32,581 nucleotides of DNA, taken from positions 1-32,581 of the forward strand of contig JANYGA010000188.1 of the NCBI GenBank assembly GCA_025359485.1. The letters run 5' to 3'. Both the position numbers and the translations under genes were made by a program. This document shows, piece by piece, positions 14,303 to 22,147 of this stretch. Below the pieces are notes generated by a model. It was not told the DNA's origin. It did not search any database and saw nothing but the letters and a program-made list of their open reading frames with translations. This DNA comes from Rhodospirillales bacterium (GTDB lineage Bacteria > Vulcanimicrobiota > Vulcanimicrobiia > Vulcanimicrobiales > Vulcanimicrobiaceae). Every line of letters starts with the position of its first letter. The first letter of the stretch is position 1.

Positions 14303-16913
14303 AGGGCACGAAGAGCGTATGCTCTTTGAGGAAGCGTAATTTTACGGTCCCGGTCGGGCCGCTGCGGCTTTTTGCGATGATGAACTCGGTGAGATCGGGC
14401 TCCGGCGCGCTCTCGGGATTGTAATACGCGTCGCGGTAGAGGAACGTGACCATATCGGCCTCTTGCTCGATCGCGCCCGAATTATGCGTGAGCATATCGT
14501 CGACGACAAAATTATGGAGATCTCCGACGGTAAGATCGTAGACCATGTCTTCACCGCACGGCTCGATCCGCACGATCGGATCCCAAAGGACGTCCGAAAA
14601 AGCGAGCGCTTCGAGAATCGCGTCGTCGAGGCGCTCTGCGACGAGAGCACGCGTCGTGCGAGACATCGCCTCGCCTTGGTCGCGCCATCCGAGCTGAGCA
14701 TGAGAGAGACGCGCTTCGGCGCGCAACATGCGCACGTACGGATTGACGTTCGCGGGAATGCGATCGAACTGGGCCGCGTCGTTTAGCTTCTCACGAACGA
14801 TTTTCGCGATCGCATGCTCGTGTTTTTTGCCGAGAAAACCGATGCGATCCATGAATCGCGTGACCGATTCACGTTGCATGAGCGAAACCGTCCAAATCGC
14901 TTTCGTTTCGGTACGATATCCGTCAATGTTTCGCGTATCGCTCGAAACAATACCATTGATACCGAACCTTAGCAGAGCATGCTGGACGTCGCGCGCGAGA
15001 CGTTCGCTAATCGTGCTGAGTCGAACGGTTACCCGCGTACTTGTCGAGCCGCGCGTGAGGCTACCATCTGCGTGGAAAAGGCCACGAAGAAACGCCGCAA
15101 CCACATCATCGCTTTGCTCGAAAAGCGATTCCGGAATATGTTTTTCGTCGCCCGTCGATTTCCACACGCCGAGGCTGCGAAGCCACGTCGTTAAGGGGTT
15201 GCGCCCGGCACCACACATTCGTCCAGTCGTAAGAACAACTCGCGTTGCCTCCGTACCGGCATGTTCGGCTCGAACGTATGGCTCGAGCGAAAATTCGTCT
15301 CGTCCCAGCCGGACCGCGATATCGGCTTCCGCCTCCGTTGCCACGGTGATTGCCGGGCTGCCGCCGAAATGGCCATCGCCTGTCAACCATCCGAGCAGCA
15401 ACGCGCGGCCGATGGTAAAGCTCGGATCCTTGGTCGGCGCATTGGTCGTCGCGTATCCCCGCGGCACGGCAATCGCATCGCCTACGCCCAATTCTCGAAG
15501 CTCGACCCAGCGCGACAGCGTGCGGAATCGGTGGCCCGCGGTGGCGCGAATAGAGCGCCCGCTTTGCGTCTCCATTCGGTACACCTGTTGCGTCCCAACA
15601 GTCCAAGCGTCCGTGATCGGTCGTTTCACGAGCTTATACCGTTCATCGACGGCCCAGACATCGAAGCGCAGATTCTTTGCGACGATTTCGGCCATTGAGA
15701 AACGTGCACCCGAAGACGCGTTCGTTACGAGCGAATCGCCGACGAGGCAATCGCGCAAATCCGAAAGCATCGGTCGTTTATCGTTGCGCGACTCGACGCC
15801 GCGGTTGAGCTGAGCGAGTGCGAAGATCGGAATCTGCAAATCTTTCGCCGTCGCTTTGAGCGTACGGCAGATTTCCGAGAGTTCGTCGTTGCGATTTTGC
15901 GGACGCGACGACGTCGATGGGCGCACGAGTTGCAGGTAGTCGATGAAAACGGCGGCGAGCCCGTCGCCGGCTTGCAGACGCCGACAGCGGCTACGAATCT
16001 CGGTGACGGTGACCGTGCCCGAATCGTCGATGTAGATCGGCAACTGCGAGAGCGCGCTCATGCCGCTCGAGATTTTCTCCCATTCGGGATCGCGAATGTT
16101 GCCGCGCTTGAGATTCATCGAATTGATCCGCGACTCGGCGCAGAGCAGTCGCGTGACGAGTTCTTCGTTCGTCATTTCGAGGGAGAAGAACGCGACGGGC
16201 CGTTGTTCTTCTTTGGCGACGGCGGCCGCCATCGTGAGCGCCATCGACGTCTTTCCCATCGCCGGTCGCGCCGCGAGAATGACGAAATTTCCCGGCTGAA
16301 ACCCCGCCGTGTACTCATCGATATCTTTGAAGCCCGATGTGAGTCCCGTGCGATCGCCGCGATTGTGATACGCGCGATCGATCTGCTCGAAGGCGCCTTT
16401 GAGGAGCTTGTTGATCGGCGAGAATTCGGAACGATTCTGCTTGCGGCCGACATCGTAGACGATCTGTTCGCTGCGATCGAGCGCGCCTTCGACGTCTTCT
16501 TCGTTCTCGAAGCCGATCTTCGTGATCTCGGTACCGGCATGGATGAGCCCGCGTAACGACGATTTCTCGCGTACGATGTGCGCGTAGTATTCCGCGGAAG
16601 CCGCCGTCGGTACCGTGTCCATCAGCGAGTTGAGGTAGGGCAAGCCGCCGACGTTTTCGAGTAGCGCCTTGCGCCGCAACTCTTCGGCGAGTGTGATTTT
16701 ATCGAGCGGTTCGCCACGTTCGTAGAGCTGGACGAGCGCGAGAAAAATCGTCTCGTGAACGTGTGCGTAAAAATCCGGTGGCGAGAGGATCTCGCTCACG
16801 GCCGACATCATCTCGCGATCGACGAGGATCGACCCGATGACCGCCATCTCGGCTTCTAGATTGTTTGGTGGTATACGATCGACCTGACCGTACCCCGTCG
16901 CCGCGATCGCCAC
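14271..16913 (-). CDS. dnaB: Replicative DNA helicase DnaB containing an intein
   Basis: The 880-residue precursor has two extein parts: residues 1-388 and 812-880 (457 residues after splicing, normal for DnaB). The N-terminal domain (PPNNLEAEMAVIGSIL) binds primase. The RecA-like domain shows Walker A ARPAMGKT (215-222), FFSLEM, Walker B VFIDYLQLV and the ALAQLNRGVE region. The conserved LSDLRD...SGAIEQEAD motif is split by the intein, so the helicase can only be active after splicing. The start is GTG at 16913; its G is the last base of the lonC stop TAG, so the two genes are translationally coupled. DnaB unwinds DNA at the replication fork as a hexamer. Finding it downstream of rpsR-rplI is a common bacterial order, here with lonC inserted. 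Confidence 0.95.
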   Translation of the reverse strand: MAIAATGYGQVDRIPPNNLEAEMAVIGSILVDREMMSAVSEILSPPDFYAHVHETIFLALVQLYERGEPLDKITLAEELRRKALLENVGGLPYLNSLMDTVPTAASAEYYAHIVREKSSLRGLIHAGTEITKIGFENEEDVEGALDRSEQIVYDVGRKQNRSEFSPINKLLKGAFEQIDRAYHNRGDRTGLTSGFKDIDEYTAGFQPGNFVILAARPAMGKTSMALTMAAAVAKEEQRPVAFFSLEMTNEELVTRLLCAESRINSMNLKRGNIRDPEWEKISSGMSALSQLPIYIDDSGTVTVTEIRSRCRRLQAGDGLAAVFIDYLQLVRPSTSSRPQNRNDELSEICRTLKATAKDLQIPIFALAQLNRGVESRNDKRPMLSDLRDCLVGDSLVTNASSGARFSMAEIVAKNLRFDVWAVDERYKLVKRPITDAWTVGTQQVYRMETQSGRSIRATAGHRFRTLSRWVELRELGVGDAIAVPRGYATTNAPTKDPSFTIGRALLLGWLTGDGHFGGSPAITVATEAEADIAVRLGRDEFSLEPYVRAEHAGTEATRVVLTTGRMCGAGRNPLTTWLRSLGVWKSTGDEKHIPESLFEQSDDVVAAFLRGLFHADGSLTRGSTSTRVTVRLSTISERLARDVQHALLRFGINGIVSSDTRNIDGYRTETKAIWTVSLMQRESVTRFMDRIGFLGKKHEHAIAKIVREKLNDAAQFDRIPANVNPYVRMLRAEARLSHAQLGWRDQGEAMSRTTRALVAERLDDAILEALAFSDVLWDPIVRIEPCGEDMVYDLTVGDLHNFVVDDMLTHNSGAIEQEADMVTFLYRDAYYNPESAPEPDLTEFIIAKSRSGPTGTVKLRFLKEHTLFVPYGEGSHYSGP
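14481..15749 (-). other. Full-length intein with LAGLIDADG (DOD) homing endonuclease inside DnaB
   Basis: This is a 423-residue in-frame insertion (precursor residues 389-811). The splicing motifs are all visible: N-terminal Cys389 in CLVGDSLV (block A), RATAGHRF with Thr458 and His461 (block B), and VYDLTVGDLHNFVV (block F). The end is LTHN with penultimate His810 and Asn811, followed by Ser812 as the +1 nucleophile (block G). Between them lie two dodecapeptides of a homing endonuclease: LLLGWLTGDGHFG (505-517, Asp513) and FLRGLFHADGSLT (608-620, Asp616). Both acidic catalytic residues are kept, so the endonuclease may still be active. It splits the motif LSDLRD/SGAIEQ, which contacts DNA or nucleotide in DnaB. 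This site is close to, but two residues before, the junction I recall for the Synechocystis DnaB intein. Confidence 0.95.
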
Positions 16914-18868
16914 TAGCGCGCGCCCCGTCGCGGGCGTGCGAGTTCGAGTGCGTCGAAGGCTTCGCGGACGTTCCGAACGGTCACGATCTCCATATCGCCG
17001 AGCGTGCGATCGACGTCGCGTTCGTTTTCGCGCGGCACGATCGCGAGGCGCATCCCGGCCTGCCGCGCCGCGTACATCTTCTCGACGATTCCGCCGACGG
17101 CACGCACGTTGCCCGCAATCGAAAGCTCGCCCGTGATCGCGACGTCGCGCGGAAGCGGCGTTTTCGTAATCGCGGAATACAGCGCCAAAAAGACGGCGAG
17201 CCCGGCGGATGGTCCGTCGATGTTGCCACCACCGACGACGTTGACATGCACGTCGTAATCTTGTGGATCGACGCCCGCGACCGCACGCACGACCGAACTC
17301 GCGTTGAAGACGCTGTCCTTCGCCATCGAGCCCGCAGTGTCGTTGAAACGTACGGTGCCCTTGTTCGGTTCGCGCGCCGCAAACGCGATCGCTTCGATTT
17401 CGATGATGCTGCCGACGTGATGTGCGACGCCGAGCCCGAGCGCTTTCCCGATCTCGCGACCGCGCTTCGCGCGCACGGGTGTGTGCGGCACGAGCCGACC
17501 CGCCTGCACGACCGTCGTGACGTCGTCTTCCACGATCGTCGCCGCCGGCGTGCGCGACGACCGCGTCGCGCGTGACGAACGCTGTTGCGCGCGAAAGAGA
17601 GCGTGACCGTGAGCGTCTGCGAGAATCTGCACGGCTTTGCGCCCTTCGATCGTATAGGATGCGACGAGTTCGGCGACGCGCGGTGCGAGCTTCACGCCCA
17701 AACGTTTCGCCGCGCCCGCAACGATGTCACGAACTTGGACTTCGGTGAGCGGTTCGAAGAAAACTTCGGCGCAGCGCGACCGAATCGCCGCATCGATTTC
17801 ACTCGGATCGCGCGTCGTCGCACCGATCATGACGAAGTCGGCGGGCGCACCATCGGTAAAGAGCTTCTTCACGTACGCGGGAACGCTCGGATCGCTCTCG
17901 TCGTAATACGACGACTCGAACGAGAATCGCTTATCTTCGAGCACTTTGAGCAGCTTCGTTTGGAGCACCGCGTCCATCTCACCGATCTCGTCGATGAAGA
18001 GCACGCCGCCGTGGGCTTTCGTGACGAGTCCGAGTTTCGGTTCGGGAATGCCGCCCTCGGCAAACTCGCGCCGCGACCCCTGATAGATCGGATCGTGCAC
18101 GCTGCCGAGCAGCGGATTCGTCGTTTCGCGCGGATCCCAACGCAACGTCGCACCGCTCGCTTCGACGAAGGGAGCGTCGGCTGCGAACGGTGTGTAATCA
18201 CGCGTCTTCGCAACATCGAGTGCGAGACGCGCGACCGTCGTTTTCCCAACGCCGGGCGGACCGTACAAAATGACGTGTTGCGGAAACGGCGACGAGATTT
18301 TTGCGAGCAGCGATGCGATCGCAGCCTTCTGACCGACGACATCGGCGAGCACGCTCGGACGCACGAGCGCGAGTGCGCTTGCGGAAAGTTTGCGATCGTC
18401 GAGGGCGACGAGGTCGCGCAGCTTCTTCTCCGTTGCCGGCGTCTCGGGGCCCGCGTCGTCGCGAATCGCTTCGAGCTTGAGATCTTTGAGATAATCGAGA
18501 TGGCGTTCGGCCATCTTGATGTTGACCTTCGTCTCGATCTTCTCTTCGAGCGTGCGTTGCGCGACGAGATCGGCGAGACCATCTTCGATCTCCGCGATCG
18601 CATCGCCGAATTTTCCGGGCTGCGGGACGCGATCGAGCGTGGGATCTTCGAAGACGAGCCGTTGCAACGCCAAGATGCGCTCGGCGAGAACGCTCGAGCG
18701 CATGAGTTTGAGCGCGTTGAGTTTCCCCGCGCGTAAGACCAGCTTATCGGAACCGATCGTGTTCGCGAGCAGCTCGTAAAGCGCGGCGACGTACCGGCGC
18801 ATGCCGTCGTCTCCGCCGAATTTGCGGCGGAAACGAGCGAGATTCGCGGGATCGACGCCGACGGCCAT
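16913..18868 (-). CDS. lonC: LonC-type ATP-dependent protease
   Basis: This 651-residue AAA+ serine protease resembles LonC, the group first annotated as a sporulation-associated Lon. It lacks the classical Lon N-terminal substrate domain and begins with a helical region (1-170). The AAA+ module has Walker A GPPGVGKT (203-210), Walker B VLFIDEIGEM with Asp293 and Glu294, and sensor motif GATTRDPSEID. The protease domain has DGPSAG with catalytic Ser554 and VGGIVEKMYAA with Lys597, the Ser-Lys dyad of Lon. Both ATPase motifs look intact, whereas at least one studied LonC (Meiothermus) is reported not to need ATP. It would degrade damaged or specific proteins in the cytoplasm. It starts 7 bases after rplI and overlaps dnaB by one base (TAGTG), so it is part of the ribosomal-protein/dnaB operon. 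Confidence 0.9.
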   Translation of the reverse strand: MAVGVDPANLARFRRKFGGDDGMRRYVAALYELLANTIGSDKLVLRAGKLNALKLMRSSVLAERILALQRLVFEDPTLDRVPQPGKFGDAIAEIEDGLADLVAQRTLEEKIETKVNIKMAERHLDYLKDLKLEAIRDDAGPETPATEKKLRDLVALDDRKLSASALALVRPSVLADVVGQKAAIASLLAKISSPFPQHVILYGPPGVGKTTVARLALDVAKTRDYTPFAADAPFVEASGATLRWDPRETTNPLLGSVHDPIYQGSRREFAEGGIPEPKLGLVTKAHGGVLFIDEIGEMDAVLQTKLLKVLEDKRFSFESSYYDESDPSVPAYVKKLFTDGAPADFVMIGATTRDPSEIDAAIRSRCAEVFFEPLTEVQVRDIVAGAAKRLGVKLAPRVAELVASYTIEGRKAVQILADAHGHALFRAQQRSSRATRSSRTPAATIVEDDVTTVVQAGRLVPHTPVRAKRGREIGKALGLGVAHHVGSIIEIEAIAFAAREPNKGTVRFNDTAGSMAKDSVFNASSVVRAVAGVDPQDYDVHVNVVGGGNIDGPSAGLAVFLALYSAITKTPLPRDVAITGELSIAGNVRAVGGIVEKMYAARQAGMRLAIVPRENERDVDRTLGDMEIVTVRNVREAFDALELARPRRGAR

Positions 18869-18875
18869 GTTGCCT

Positions 18876-19328
18876 TTAGGCGGTCGAGGCGATAACTTTC
18901 ACCGTGGTCTTCGCCACGATGTTCTTACCGAGTCGGATCTCGACGGGGTAGCTTCCCAGCGACTTGATGTTGTCGGGAACTTCGATTTTATGACGATCGA
19001 TCTCGACGCCGAGCGCCGCATGGATCGCATCGGCGACGTTGGCATTCGTGATCGCGCCGAAGAGCTTGCCGTTGCCGCCGGCCTTCGCCGGAACGGTAAC
19101 CTGGAGGCCTTCGAGTTGCTTGCCGAGGGCTTCCGACATGGCGACCGCCTCGGCATCGCGCCGGGCTTTGGCCTTGCGTTGCTGTTCGAGAAGCGCGAGG
19201 GAGCCTTTGGAGGCTTCGGCTGCGAGGCCGCGCGGGAGCAAGAAATTGCGGGCGTAGCCGTCGGCGACTTCGAGGACGGTGCCGGTCGTGCCGAGCGACT
19301 TCACGTCGCTCATCAAAATGATCTTCAT
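18876..19328 (-). CDS. rplI: 50S ribosomal protein L9
   Basis: The 150-residue protein has the bL9 two-domain layout. An N-terminal rRNA-binding domain (MKIILMSDVKSLGTTGTVLEVADGYARNFLLPRG) is followed by a long charged helix (EQQRKAKARRDAEAVAMSEAL) and a C-terminal domain with KLFGAITNANVADAI and LGSYPVEIRLGKNI. The length is standard. It follows rpsR with 3 intervening bases and precedes lonC by 7, so these genes are surely co-transcribed. Confidence 0.97.
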   Translation of the reverse strand: MKIILMSDVKSLGTTGTVLEVADGYARNFLLPRGLAAEASKGSLALLEQQRKAKARRDAEAVAMSEALGKQLEGLQVTVPAKAGGNGKLFGAITNANVADAIHAALGVEIDRHKIEVPDNIKSLGSYPVEIRLGKNIVAKTTVKVIASTA

Positions 19329-19331
19329 GGG

Positions 19332-19592
19332 TTAGTCCGCGACGAAGGGTAAGAAAGCGATGACGCGAGCGCGTTTGACCGCGACCGTAAGGAGGCGTTG
19401 ATGCTTGGCACAGCTGCCGCTGATGCGACGCGGCAAAATTTTTCCGCGCTCCGAAATGTATTTGCGCAGCCGCGTGACGTCCTTATAGTTGATGTCGGGC
19501 TGTTTATCGGCGCAGAAGTTGCAGATCTTGCGCTTGGGACGTCGCTCTTTTTTGGCGGCGTTGCGTTTTTTCGAGGTGGAAGTACTAGCCAT
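19332..19592 (-). CDS. rpsR: 30S ribosomal protein S18 (zinc-binding form)
   Basis: This 86-residue bS18 has a Lys/Arg-rich N-terminus, then [40 protein letters not shown] and a terminal [11 protein letters not shown]. The Cys pair CNFC together with SCAKH matches the cysteine-containing (C+) S18 paralogues that can bind zinc. The ATG at 19592 is preceded by a good Shine-Dalgarno (AGGACGG). It is the first gene of the operon running to dnaB. The usual upstream partners rpsF and ssb are not present; the region upstream has no convincing gene. Confidence 0.96.
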   Translation of the reverse strand: MASTSTSKKRNAAKKERRPKRKICNFCADKQPDINYKDVTRLRKYISERGKILPRRISGSCAKHQRLLTVAVKRARVIAFLPFVAD

Positions 19593-19981
19593 ATCCGTCC
19601 TGTCGATGTAGGTGGAGACGGCTGCGCGCACGGCGTGCGACAGCCCTACATACGTGGCGAGAAGCGCCACGACCGGAGAAACCCGGATTTCTTGAGGGCA
19701 CGAGCGCCCTCGGAGTCACGAAAGCAGAGCTTACCGGAAAACGGCTCGGAAGTCTAGCGGGAACGTCAGGCAAACGTAAAGGCGGGCTTACGGGCGCTGT
19801 GCGCATGGTCAAATCACCGTCGCGGACCTGCACGACGGCGGGAGCAAACCCATCGACATCGAGAACGAAAGATCAGGACTTCTTAATATAAGCTTAATTC
19901 GTTCAATTTTGGGTCATTCGTTTCGGCGATGATGCCGAAGGTACGACCAAGGTCGCATAAAAGGAGGCTATTGTTTCACTC
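19593..19981. promoter_or_regulatory. Intergenic promoter region between rpsR and the Flp pilins
   Basis: About 390 bases have no gene I can support. They separate the minus-strand rpsR operon from the plus-strand pilin genes, so they must carry both promoters. The part 19868-19925 is much more AT-rich than its surroundings (it includes TTCTTAATATAAGCTTAAT) and is the likeliest promoter or UP-element zone. An AAGGAGG Shine-Dalgarno lies at 19961-19967. I could not define exact -10/-35 boxes. Confidence 0.5.
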
Positions 19982-20146
19982 ATGGGAGCTTTTCGTTCTT
20001 TTCTCGCCGACGAGTGCGGTCAGGGACTCGTCGAATACGCGCTCATTATCGCCCTCGTGTCGGTCGTCGCAATCGGCGCTCTCTCGTACCTCGGCGGCAA
20101 GGCCAGCAACACGCTCAACAATTCGGCCAGCGTGCTCACGAACTAG
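19982..20146 (+). CDS. Flp-type pilin, copy 1
   Basis: This 54-residue prepilin reads MGAFRSFLADECGQG, then LVEYALIIALVSVVAIGAL and a short polar tail. The class III (Flp/type IVb) signal is clear: a short charged leader ending in Gly13, then QGLVEY with Glu at mature +5 and Tyr at +6, followed by a single hydrophobic helix. Leader peptidase would leave a 41-residue mature pilin that polymerises into tight-adherence pili. The AAGGAGG sequence upstream is 14 bases from the ATG, longer than usual, but no better in-frame start exists. No tad/cpa assembly genes are in the window, so they must lie elsewhere. Confidence 0.9.
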   Translation: MGAFRSFLADECGQGLVEYALIIALVSVVAIGALSYLGGKASNTLNNSASVLTN

Positions 20147-20333
20147 CAAATCGAGCGACCTCTCGAGCGGACGACGGACACGAATGCATCTGCGTCGGGT
20201 CGGTCGTCGCGTGAGCCAGCTCTCATCCGATGCGGAAAGCGATGCCGCACGCCCACGAAGACTGGCGCCGGAGCGTCGATTCTCCGAAGATGAAAACAAC
20301 CAGCATCGCTCGCTCCGAGCCGGAGAACTTATC

Positions 20334-20495
20334 GTGACTGCATTTCACACCCTCATGCTCGATGAGAGTGGCCAAGGATTGGTCGAGTATGCGCTCATTC
20401 TCGCCCTCGTCGCGGTCGTCGCGATCGTCGGGCTCGGCGCCGTCCGAACGAAGACCGATTCGACGCTCAGTAACGTCTCGAACAAGATGGTCTAG
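20334..20495 (+). CDS. Flp-type pilin, copy 2
   Basis: This 53-residue prepilin starts at GTG 20334, with CGGAGAA about 7 bases upstream. It has the same architecture as the gene 187 bases before it: leader MTAFHTLMLDESG, cleavage after Gly13, QGLVEYALI with Glu at +5, one hydrophobic helix (LILALVAVVAIVGL) and a polar tail TKTDSTLSNVSNKMV. The two pilins share the leader-junction and helix but differ in their tails, which form the exposed part of Flp fibres. They are most likely tandem duplicates in one operon, giving a major and a minor pilin or alternating surfaces. Possible weak hairpins at 20549-20565 and 20581-20601 follow and may end this transcript before the glutamine synthetase gene. 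Confidence 0.9.
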   Translation: MTAFHTLMLDESGQGLVEYALILALVAVVAIVGLGAVRTKTDSTLSNVSNKMV

Positions 20496-20580
20496 CCCGC
20501 GCCAAGCGAGCGCCGAGCTCCCTCCTTGTAACAAATGGCCGAAAGATTCCGCTCCCTCTTAGCGGCATCTTTGGTACGTC

Positions 20581-20601
20581 GCCCGCATCCACACCGCGGG
20601 C
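20581..20601 (+). terminator. Possible terminator hairpin after the pilin genes
   Basis: GCCCGC and GCGGGC form a 6-bp stem with a 9-base loop, followed by the T-rich CGTTCTTTT. A smaller hairpin (CCGCT/AGCGG, 20549-20565) precedes it. They lie between pilin copy 2 and the glutamine synthetase gene and could terminate the first or act in the leader of the second. Confidence 0.4.
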
Positions 20602-20641
20602 CGTTCTTTTCGTGGCCCACCAAGGAGTGCGAACACCACCG

Positions 20642-22072
20642 ATGTCCACCGAACTGCGCGACTTTTTGATGCTCTCCTATACCGAGCTCGAAGCCCTCAA
20701 CCTCGCGGCAAAAGAAGACCGCAGCAAACGCCTTCCCGCGGCCGAAATTCAGAAAAAGCGGCTCAAATATTTGACGGACGAAACGCGCATCAAAGCGGTG
20801 ACCGTCCTCTTTAGCGATCTCGAAGGCCGCTTGCACATGCTCGATTACGACAAGAAATTCTTGTTGAAATCGTTCGATAATCTCACCTTCGACGGTTCGT
20901 CGATCCGCGGATTCACGGCGCAAAAAGAAAGCGATCTTCGGCTCGCAATCGACTGGGCCGCGTTCTATTGGGCGCCGGGCGACATCTTCGGCTCGGGGAA
21001 AGTCCTCGTCTTCGGCGACGTCCTCGGTCGCGACGGCAAACCGTTTTCCGGCGACATGCGCGGCACGCTCAAGACGCTCTCGAACGAGGCCTACGAGAAA
21101 GACGGCTACACGCTCAACGCCGCAAACGAAATCGAAGGCTTCGTCTTCGCCGGGCTCGATGCCGAGCGCCACTTCCACGAGACCGGAAAATTCGAGTACG
21201 TCAACACCGGCGGCTACTATCACTCGTTGCCGGGCGATCCGCTGCGCACGTTCATCGACACGGTCGCCGAAGTGCAGCGCGCGATGGGCTTCGAGAACGA
21301 GAAAGACCATCCCGAGGTCGCACCATCGCAGTTCGAAATCAATTACAGTTATGGTGAAGTCGTCGCGGCTGCCGATACGATCCAACTCTATAAATTGATC
21401 TGTCGCCAAGTTGCGACGCGGTTGGGCATGTCGGTGAGCTTCTTGCCCAAGCCCGTCGTCGGCGTCAACGGCAACGGCATGCACACGAACGTCTCCGTCA
21501 CCAAAGACGGCAAGAACATTTTCTGGGATGCCAACGGCGAAGAGCGACTCTCGAAATTCGGCTGGGAGTTCATCGATCGCATCCTCACGCACGGCGACGA
21601 TATCTGCCTCGCGTTGAACTCAAGCGTGAATGCGTACCGTCGACTCGACCCGCATTTCGAAGCGCCGAATCAAATCAAAGCTTCGGCGATCGATCGCGGT
21701 TCGATGATCCGCGTTCCCTTCGGCAACGAACGCAGCGCGCGTGTCGAAGTGCGCTCGGTCGCACCCGATGCGAACCCCTACATGGTGCTGCTCTCCGTCT
21801 TTAAAACGGGCCTTCACGGAACGATCTCGAGCGATCCAAATATCCGTCAGGCATCGCGTTTTCTCCCCGACAACATCTACGATGCGATCGTGCATTTCCG
21901 CAACTCCAGCTGGACGACCGAACTCTTCGGAGCCGACGTCAAAGAGCGCTACGCGGAGCTCAAGCAAGCCAGCGCCGATCGGTGCCCGCGTTTGCTCGGC
22001 ACGTTCGTGAAGGCCCAAGAAGTCCAGTACCATCACGAAGTCTACAACCAGTTCCTCTGGAACATGTTCTAG
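20642..22072 (+). CDS. glnA: Glutamine synthetase, type I-like
   Basis: This 476-residue protein would make glutamine from glutamate, ammonia and ATP. Seen: the beta-grasp domain with FSDLEGRLHML, the DGSSIRGF latch, the metal-binding E-x-E in NEIEGFVF (Glu163, Glu165), NGNGMHTNVS (the GxGMH motif), and NSSVNAYRRLDPHFEAPNQ. Then come RGSMIRVPFGNERSARVEVRSVAPDANPY with the ATP- and glutamate-binding arginines. The region of the E. coli adenylylation tyrosine reads DNIYDAIVHF, which lacks the canonical NLYDLPPE context, so control by adenylylation is doubtful. It differs noticeably from mainstream GlnA, so a specialised paralogue acting on another amine cannot be excluded. The ATG at 20642 has AAGGAG about 14 bases upstream; an in-frame GTG at 20612 would add 10 residues. 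No ammonium transporter or PII gene is adjacent. Confidence 0.88.
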   Translation: MSTELRDFLMLSYTELEALNLAAKEDRSKRLPAAEIQKKRLKYLTDETRIKAVTVLFSDLEGRLHMLDYDKKFLLKSFDNLTFDGSSIRGFTAQKESDLRLAIDWAAFYWAPGDIFGSGKVLVFGDVLGRDGKPFSGDMRGTLKTLSNEAYEKDGYTLNAANEIEGFVFAGLDAERHFHETGKFEYVNTGGYYHSLPGDPLRTFIDTVAEVQRAMGFENEKDHPEVAPSQFEINYSYGEVVAAADTIQLYKLICRQVATRLGMSVSFLPKPVVGVNGNGMHTNVSVTKDGKNIFWDANGEERLSKFGWEFIDRILTHGDDICLALNSSVNAYRRLDPHFEAPNQIKASAIDRGSMIRVPFGNERSARVEVRSVAPDANPYMVLLSVFKTGLHGTISSDPNIRQASRFLPDNIYDAIVHFRNSSWTTELFGADVKERYAELKQASADRCPRLLGTFVKAQEVQYHHEVYNQFLWNMF

Positions 22073-22078
22073 CAATCG

Positions 22079-22103
22079 TTGCCATCCGCGATGCGGACGG
22101 CAA
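22079..22103 (+). terminator. Hairpin after glutamine synthetase, weak terminator
   Basis: TTGCCATCCGC and GCGGACGGCAA form a near-perfect stem (one A/C mismatch) around a 3-base loop, beginning 7 bases after the glnA stop. No run of T follows, so it may be a transcript-stabilising hairpin or a leader element of the next gene rather than a strong terminator. Confidence 0.4.
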
Positions 22104-22147
22104 TTCGCACGGCATGACTGATTGCGGCGTCCGCATAAGTCGTGTGG

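Noticed and set aside
14728-15813. 361-residue plus-strand frame across the intein
   Set aside because: It is antisense to the intein, with Ser/Arg-rich composition and no motif.
17585-18736. 383-residue plus-strand frame opposite lonC
   Set aside because: It is the antisense shadow of a gene with clear AAA+ and protease motifs.
19585-19833. 82-residue minus-strand frame upstream of rpsR as a possible gene (ssb or rpsF)
   Set aside because: It has no similarity to S6 or SSB, has Arg/Pro-rich composition, and overlaps the rpsR start region.
22142-22147. GTG start for the acyl-CoA dehydrogenase
   Set aside because: It would add only two residues. ATG at 22148 is equally placed, and neither has a decisive Shine-Dalgarno.
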